The translations under genes were made by a program, and so were the position numbers. From the NCBI RefSeq assembly GCF_025370935.1, contig NC_133494.1:5083745-5147744 (forward strand): DNA of 64,000 nt, written 5' to 3'. The notes beneath the pieces were generated by a model. The model saw nothing but the letters and a program-made list of their open reading frames with translations. It did no database searches and had not been told where the DNA came from. The first letter of the stretch is position 1; each line of letters opens with the position of its first letter. Below are positions 57,728 through 64,000 of the stretch, piece after piece. This DNA is from Choristoneura fumiferana. Lineage: Eukaryota; Arthropoda; Insecta; Lepidoptera; Tortricidae.

Positions 57728-59314
57728 ATGAAAAAGCTGAAAGTTTATGCGACTCAAGTACCGAGTAATTCGGAAGTGGTAACCAATTTATTAAATAAAT
57801 GCAGCTCTTTATCTAAGGCCACTAACACACTAGCGTGGGTGATACGATTTATCCGTAGAGATCACGATCAAGATTATTTATCTCTGCAAGAAATACGTAG
57901 ATCAAGAACAATTATAATTAAACAAGTCCAAGAAACAAGAGTTTTCTGAAGATATTAATAATTTGAAATTAAACAAACCCACAAAATCAAGAGCAAAAAT
58001 ACAACAATTAAACCCCGTGTTAGACGAAAACGGCGTCCTTCGCGTTGGTGGTAGGCTAAAACATGCAATTATCGATCCTGAAACGAAAAACCCCGCCATC
58101 CTTCCAAATAATACCAGACTAGCAGATCTAGTTATAGACGAAGCACACAAGATCACGTTTCACGGTGGACCCCGTCTCACAACGGCTATAATGAGACGAA
58201 AGTACTGGTTAATTGGGGGACTCAGCGCAACTAAAAAACGTCTTCGTCTTTGCGTTACATGTAGGCGTCAAAATCCAGAGCAACTATATCAAATTATGGG
58301 AGATTTACCACCAGCACGAGTGAATAAATCCCGCCCCTTCTACCATACAGGCGTAGACTACACCGGCCATGTTCTAATCAAGACGAACAAGGGCCGTAAT
58401 AGTAAGACCACAAAGGGATATATAGCAGTTTTTATCTGTATGGCCACTAAAGCTGTACATTTAGAACTAGTGTCTGACCTGACATCCTCCGCATTCCTGG
58501 CGGCACTGCGCAGAATGCCGCAAGAAGAGGTGTCCCCGGGCATATTTATAGTGATCAAGGACGAAATTTCATAGGTGCCAATCGAATACTACAGCAAGAA
58601 TACGAAGAGCTACAAAACATCTTTCACAAAGAATTCATGGCGGAAATATCAAGTATGGGCATTGAATTTCATTTCCAGGCACCCTCCTGGCCTTCAGCAT
58701 CGGGAATCTGGGAGCGAGCAGTTAGATCTTTAAAAGGTCACCTCAAACGCGTGATTGGAGAACAGAAGCTTACCTTCGAAGAGTACAGCACCATCCTCTC
58801 ACAACTTGAAGGCTGCTTAAATTCTCGCCCTCTCGTCCCACTATCGGAAGATCCAGCGACCTAGACGTTATCACCCCATCACATTTCTTGGCAAGTGGCC
58901 CAGCACTAAACATCATCGAAACAGAAACTGACATGAGAACAAGATGGCATTTGACCCAGAAAATATTCAAAGATATTTGGGACAGATGGCGTAATGAATA
59001 TCTTACGCAACTAGCACCAAGAAGTAAATGGACAAGTCCACAACCGAATATCAAGGAAAACGATGTTGTGACTATTAAGATGAAAACTTACCCCCGGAAT
59101 GTGGGCCCTGGGCCGAGTTGTAGAACTTCATCCCGGAAGTGATGGGTACGTGAGAGTAGTCACGATAAAAACAAAAAACGGATTATTAAAACGCCCCATA
59201 GTCAAATTATCCGTATTACCTGTACATCAAAATCAAGAAAGTAAACAAACAACACCTGACCGCCAAGTCCAAAATCAAGAAAGCACAAGCGCCGCAAAAA
59301 ACAACACCAATTAA
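57728..59314 (+). pseudogene. Bel-Pao integrase region, broken
   Basis: The H-H-C-C zinc-binding segment and the first half of the catalytic core are in 57963-58574 (GVLRVGGRLKHA, CVTCRRQNPEQ, VDYTGHVL, then the MATKAVHLEL region). Core continuation with the conserved glutamate stretch (WERAVRSLKG, LNSRPLVPLS) is in 58637-58864. The DUF5641 C-terminal domain (GRVVELHPGSDGYVRVV) is at about 59099-59210. The segments are in different frames. Confidence 0.88.
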
Positions 59315-59389
59315 AAAGAAACGATATTCCTTCACGGCGTTAGCTACAAATTTGCTGCTTTTCTTTGCGGTAATTACACCGGCGATCGA

Positions 59390-61239
59390 ATGCACATATC
59401 GTATGACATCGTTGGGAACAATAGTCTATATTTCGACAAAATCACCGACATGCATCTTATTAGAGATGATTGGCGCTTAATCGTATACTACGACATGCTA
59501 CCTTACCAAGATGGAAATACTGTACTCAATAAGTACCTTAAATATCTCAGTGTAATATGTTCGAAAATAAAGGTGCAATCACACTGTAATGGAATCATGT
59601 CACAACTGCAACACGAGTTTACGGAACTACAATTTTATAACAGCATTATATTACAACATAAACAAGACAAGCGCACGCGCCGGCGACGCGGGCTTATCAA
59701 CAGTATCGGTTACGTAGCCAATAGCCTGTTCGGCGTACTCGATGAGCACTTCGCCGAAAAGTACGAACAAGACATAGAACTTATCAGAACTAATCAAAAC
59801 ACCTTGTATCTCTGTGGAAAAATCAGACGTCGGTAGTAGAAGCTGAATTCAACGTACTAAAGCGTACCGAGTCCATCATGGAAAAACATCATAAAATCAT
59901 TAATGGGAAGATTAATGCCGTAGAAGGCGCGATCAATCAAGTGAATTTCGCGTTACAAAATATTTCATAGAAAATGAATTCATCGGTACAGCTTTGATGT
60001 CAAATAATTTACTATTCAGTCTCAAGAACGTACAACAAACGTTGCTGGATACCATCACAAACATGTATAATGGCAAATTCAACTCCCATCTTCTAACTCC
60101 AGACCAACTTAAACAAGAACTCAATCGCATCACAGGATATCTACCTAGAGATCAAGCTCTTCCGGTCGATAGCAACGATTTTTCTGCTTTGTACAACCTG
60201 CTACAAGTGCGGGCTCGCATAACAGAAGGATATGTGATATTGAGATCAAAATTCCACTTATAAGCCGAGATAAGTTTGAAATATCTATGATCATTCCAGT
60301 ACCCTATCAACTAAACAATGAAAAAGAAATGGTCGTAGTTCCCTCCTCCGATTTCGCCGCTATTAATTTAAACAAGGACGCATTCATACCTCTTAATCAA
60401 AATGACCTCAATTCTTGCATAAGAAAGACCCTTTCACAACTTTATGCCATCTTAAAAAGCCGATCTTTCACATCAAAAACGATCAAAGTTTATGCGAAAA
60501 GGCAACAAATGCATCGATCTGCCAAACTAGAGTGATGTCATGTCGCAACAGATGGACGGAATTAACTCAATTAAATTCATATTTTTATTCCTGCTGTCAG
60601 CAATGTCACCTAAAACTACTATGTGGTGATCAAGTTACCGTAGTACAAATGTCCCGCGCTGGCTTAATTAATGTAGAACAAGGATGCATAATTAAGTCAG
60701 CTGATTTCTATGTTTATTCACATAGACGTGAATTTACCAATCTTAGTATAAGCCCAGTTATACAAGCACCAGAGATTTCACCAGTAAATCAAATTTACAA
60801 CTTTTCAGTACCCGTTGAATCTATACCTAACAATTCATCTGAAATCTTTGAAAATACCCTTCAAATGAAAGAGATCAAGAATCAATTGGATGCCCTTAAA
60901 CGGACCGAACCCATATCCGACAAGGTATCTTATCATGATGTCCACCATTACGTGGCAATATACGCCCTTACCGCAGCTGTTGTCGCGGGATGCGCCACAC
61001 TCGGCTGGCGACGCTGCCGGAGGGGCGCGCACGCAGCTGCCACAGCAACAGACATGGAGATGGCCCCGGTGCCAGCGGCTCGTTCGAAGTTGAATGTGCA
61101 GTGTAGTGCTAGTGAGTGTTCTATGGGCAATCAGTGTGGTGCGAGTGTAATAAATGAGAGTGCGCGAGTGTTAAAACAAAATAGGAGCACTTCGCCTGTG
61201 CTCCGCTCGATATTCTCGATCTCTAATTGTAATGATTAG
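59390..61239 (+). pseudogene. Envelope-like region of the Bel-Pao element, broken
   Basis: Downstream of integrase, several consecutive open segments (59390-59836, 59994-60263, 60287-60535, 60415-61239) resemble a class of insect retroelement envelope proteins related to baculovirus F-type fusion proteins. Seen directly are an arginine-rich cleavage-type motif followed by a glycine-leucine start in the first segment (about 59680-59695) and a hydrophobic membrane-spanning stretch near the C-terminus (about 60955-61005) with a short basic tail. At least three frame breaks interrupt it. The assignment rests on position and these two features. Confidence 0.7.
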
Positions 61240-61419
61240 ATTCTAGAAATCATAATAGTTTTAAAATATTGTGAATCATCTGTAAGCACATAATCATTTA
61301 ATCTAATCATCCATTGCATGTTAAATAAGTTTTAAATTGTGTACCTATCATGTTGTTAGCTTATAAATGGCATCATCATTCATCCTCTGTACTAATCTCA
61401 TCTTCCTCCCTCGGGAATA

Positions 61420-61677
61420 TGTACGAGCAAGCAACGTACATTTAGGCAACTAAGCAATTTCAAGTTGACCTCATTTACTTAGCCAGGTATTATTTTATTT
61501 GTAAATGCTTTAATTTTAATTCCACTTCAGTTCGCAATAAGCCATCAAGAGCGCCGCGCGTACTCATAATCATTAACCATCATTTTAGATTTAACTAGAT
61601 TATCTAAGTGTCTTTAATACAATAAATTCGTTTAGTAATCCTGTTGAATCTTTAATTGCTTCGGCTAAACCCGAACA
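61420..61677 (+). repeat. 3' LTR of the Bel-Pao element
   Basis: A 258-bp LTR that is nearly identical to the 5' LTR. The differences are two substitutions near 61613-61619 and one extra a near 61668. Confidence 0.92.
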
Positions 61678-61744
61678 CCTGGTATTACTTGTCTCCCACG
61701 CCCAACATCATAGCACGCACAGCATTTTCAAGTGTTCGTTATAG

Positions 61745-61916
61745 ATGGCGTGCTCAAGTAGCGTTACACATGCGCGCCGGCGAAGCAGAAGCGGCGTTGG
61801 ACGTGTGCCGGCGACGCGGCGCCCTCGCCCCGCGGCTGTGGCTGGACGTGCTGTGGTGGCGCTCCCGAACAACCCGCCCGCTACCGATCATCTACCAGAG
61901 CTGCTTAGTGTCATCG
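61745..61916 (+). pseudogene. VPS11 exon 12, unit 1 in contig 3 (one-base loss)
   Basis: This is the full-length exon 12 unit with the normal tatag acceptor and gtgagt donor. One c of the cccc run near 61865 is missing relative to the other units, which shifts the frame. Confidence 0.8.
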
Positions 61917-61940
61917 GTGAGTTATTAGTGTTTGTTGTAC

Positions 61941-62113
61941 ATGGCGCGCTCAAGTAGCGTTACACATGCGTGCCGGCGAAGCAGAAGCGGCGTTGGACGT
62001 TTGCCGGCGACGCGGCGCCCTCGCCCCGCGGCTGTGGCTGGACGTGCTGTGGTGGCGCTCCCCGAACAACCCGCCCGCTACCGAGCATCTACCAGAGCTG
62101 CTTAGTGTCATCG
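61941..62113 (+). pseudogene. VPS11 exon 12, unit 2 in contig 3
   Basis: This is a full 173-bp unit starting 196 bp after unit 1. Its frame is intact, but ac replaces the ag acceptor and the donor is gtgcgt. It has no counterpart in contig 2. Confidence 0.8.
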
Positions 62114-62137
62114 GTGCGTTATTAGTGTTTGTTGTAC

Positions 62138-62240
62138 ATGGCGCGCTCAAGTAGCGTTACACATGCGCGCCGGCGAAGCAGAAGCGGCGTTGGACGTGTG
62201 TCGGCTACGCGGCGCCCTCGCCCCGCGGCTGTGGCTCGGG
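62138..62240 (+). pseudogene. VPS11 exon 12, partial unit 3 in contig 3
   Basis: This 103-bp partial unit starts 197 bp after unit 2 and has the same internal deletion endpoint as the partial unit of contig 2 (16356-16458). The truncation therefore predates the split of these copies. Confidence 0.8.
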
Positions 62241-64000
62241 GTGAGTTATGATTTGCATGACAAAAAACTACATATTTTCTAAGAACAAAATAAGCGGTTG
62301 ACATAATCTGTAATGCCAGAATAAACGAAAAGTATAATATTTAAAAGACACAATGTGCATTTTACATAACAACGACAAGTAAAACAGTAAGACATAGCCG
62401 ACCGAGCTCCGAGTTGATCGGAGGGTTCCTTACAAATAAGTTGTTATTTTAGAAAATAAACAATGTATTATTTATCTTTCAGCGTCCGAAAAAACTTCTA
62501 TCTCCTATTCTAGTCGTTGATTGCCTCGCCAGTATATCTTCGTACACTCTTGGAGATGTCCGCAAGTAAGTTATTTTATGTTGAATAACCCCATCCAGGC
62601 ATTTCTTCTACTCTAACCAAGTCTTACCTCGTATGAGTGAGAATAAACACAATTTGATATTTTTTGATTGAAATAACACAGCCTTGTTTTTATCTAGCTT
62701 ATCAAGTTATACTCAATCATTACTCTCTCAAAGGACGTTTCACACTGTTGCACTAACTTGAAAAACTTTTTTTCTTTCTGCATTTTTACAGCAGCCCTTG
62801 TTAATCTTATTATTATTATGAAATGAAATGAAATTTATTTATTTGCTTTAAATGTAGTACATTACACGATGTTCAATGATTTATGAGTCTCATACATTCA
62901 AACTTTATAAGTCATGCAAATATTGAGATTTACAATAATATTAGGATGGATTTCCCGAATTTCCCACGATATAAGAAACGATGTAACGAAGGCGAAGCTG
63001 CAGATGCAAAATATTTTTTTGAATCAGGGGTTACTTTGTGGAGGTCCATATCAATGAACTAAGGTCGCGGATGAGCAAAGTAATTTTTCTTAGTTCAAAG
63101 TTAGCCTTCAGCACTCTTTTCCCAATCTAACATCCTCAAATTTCAGGTACCTAACAGACGTACTGAAATCCGAAAGCGACGTCATCACGCGAGAGCAAGA
63201 GCTGGCCGCCAAGTACAAGGCGGAGAGTGGAAAAATGAAGACGCACATACACACACTGCAACACGAGCCAGTGACGTTCCAGAGCTCTAAGTGTGCAGCG
63301 TGCAACAGGCCGCTGGAACTGCCAAGCGTGCACTTTCTGTGCCAGCATTCCTTCCACCAGCAGTAAGTTGCGTAGTCTATTCGCCGAGAATACGGTATTT
63401 TGCAACTCCTGAATTAGTCATATACTGTTTATTAGCATGAAAATATAAATATACAGACAATGTTTAGCGAAGAGAAAATTAATTCGGTTGCAAATTGGAA
63501 TTATAGTGGTTATTGAAAATTCTATATATCTGTTTCTTTCTAAAACGCTTTTCTCTATGCAGCAAGTATTTCTTCTTTTCTCTAATCTGGAATTTCAAAC
63601 CTTTATCACTCTATTATGTGTAATTGTACGAATAGATTAAAAATTGTCTTTCTGTTCGATAACATGCATTGTCAAGCTTTAATTTATAAAATATTTAAAA
63701 ATACTTCCCTCCCACGCCCAGATCAACAGTGTGTCGACTCAAAATAATGCACCATTTTAATGTGGACTTTCGAGAATTTGAATTAATTGTAAATAAACTG
63801 GTACATTATTTCAAGTTGATTCGGTGTTGATCTAGAAGTGTGATATAGGAAATTCACATCTCTGGCCGGCCTATGAAACCCTCACTCCGCTCGTGTTTTA
63901 ACATCACCGGTGCTCGCTCCGCATATGTATGACAGTTACTCCACCATATTCGCTGGCGACAACTTGAGCTAACCCCCTGTTGCAGCTGTTTCCAAAGCTA

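Larger units (their letters stand above)
53256..61677 (+). mobile_element. Bel-Pao LTR retrotransposon with envelope-like region
   Basis: This 8.4-kb element lies in intron 11 of the contig 3 VPS11 copy. The LTRs (257 and 258 bp, tgt to aca) differ by two substitutions and one indel. The flanks carry cttg and cctg, an imperfect 4-bp target duplication, and the uninterrupted sequence is visible in contig 2 near 16720. The internal order is gag, protease, reverse transcriptase, RNase H, integrase, then an envelope-like region, as in Bel-Pao (Belpaoviridae) elements. Every coding region is interrupted by stops or frameshifts as read. No classical polypurine tract precedes the 3' LTR beyond a short gggaa. 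Confidence 0.93.
48761..64000. repeat. Contig 3 block, inverted copy of about 14716-21213
   Basis: The block follows contig 2 in inverse orientation from intron 9 to exon 15, with the Bel-Pao insertion and an extra exon 12 unit. Its first 2.7 kb also duplicates the end of contig 1. Confidence 0.9.
51273..64000 (+). pseudogene. VPS11: VPS11 partial copy, exons 10-15 (contig 3)
   Basis: This is a third set of VPS11 exons on the plus strand: 51273-51494 (exon 10), 52004-52159 (11), 61745-61916 and 61941-62113 (two units of 12), 62483-62565 (13), 63147-63362 (14), and 63986-64000 (15, cut by the window end). Exon 10 has one one-base gain and two one-base losses. The first exon-12 unit lacks one c in a c-run. 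Exon 13 has an extra a in an a-run. Exons 11 and 14 are intact. A Bel-Pao element fills intron 11. As read, this copy cannot encode a full protein; homopolymer errors in an unpolished contig are an alternative explanation. Confidence 0.85.

Overview
The window is animal nuclear DNA, almost certainly from a moth or butterfly. Supporting signs are AT-rich intron-dense sequence, GT-AG introns, a bombyxin-type insulin gene, tRNA-derived SINEs, tttgac-tailed retroposon ends, and many inverted-repeat MITEs. I cannot name the species. Two runs of exactly 100 N (13467-13566 and 48661-48760) split the window into three contigs.

The main cellular gene is VPS11, the HOPS/CORVET endolysosomal tethering subunit. 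The middle contig carries it on the minus strand as 15 phase-compatible exons (32067 down to 14608, 865 codons, no stop), from the start codon through a C-terminal RING-H2; the terminal exon was not found. Contig 1 (1-13466, plus strand) repeats exons 6-10. Contig 3 (48761-64000, plus strand) repeats exons 10-15. Both partial copies carry single-base frameshifts. The layout therefore looks like an inverted duplication with N runs at the junctions. Alternative haplotypes scaffolded in is the simplest reading, but the shared exon-10 block shows three distinguishable versions.

A complete insulin/bombyxin-like peptide gene lies antisense inside VPS11 intron 9, in contig 1 (8649-8972, minus) and contig 2 (21747-22070, plus), each with a TATA box and initiator. 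To the right of VPS11 (39.5-42.2 kb) I infer two small divergent two-exon genes of unknown function, and at 47.1 kb an exon-like fragment inside a large foldback element.

Mobile DNA dominates the rest. There is a nearly intact I-like non-LTR retrotransposon (32213-37289, 12-bp target duplication) inserted 145 bp upstream of the VPS11 start codon. A Bel-Pao LTR retrotransposon with an envelope-like region (53256-61677) sits in the contig 3 copy of VPS11 intron 11. A Helitron (11898-13165) and a 2.4-kb TIR element (561-2949) occur only in contig 1, with exact empty sites in the other copies. Tandem duplication of VPS11 exon 12, with different copy number in two contigs, is the most notable gene-structure variation.
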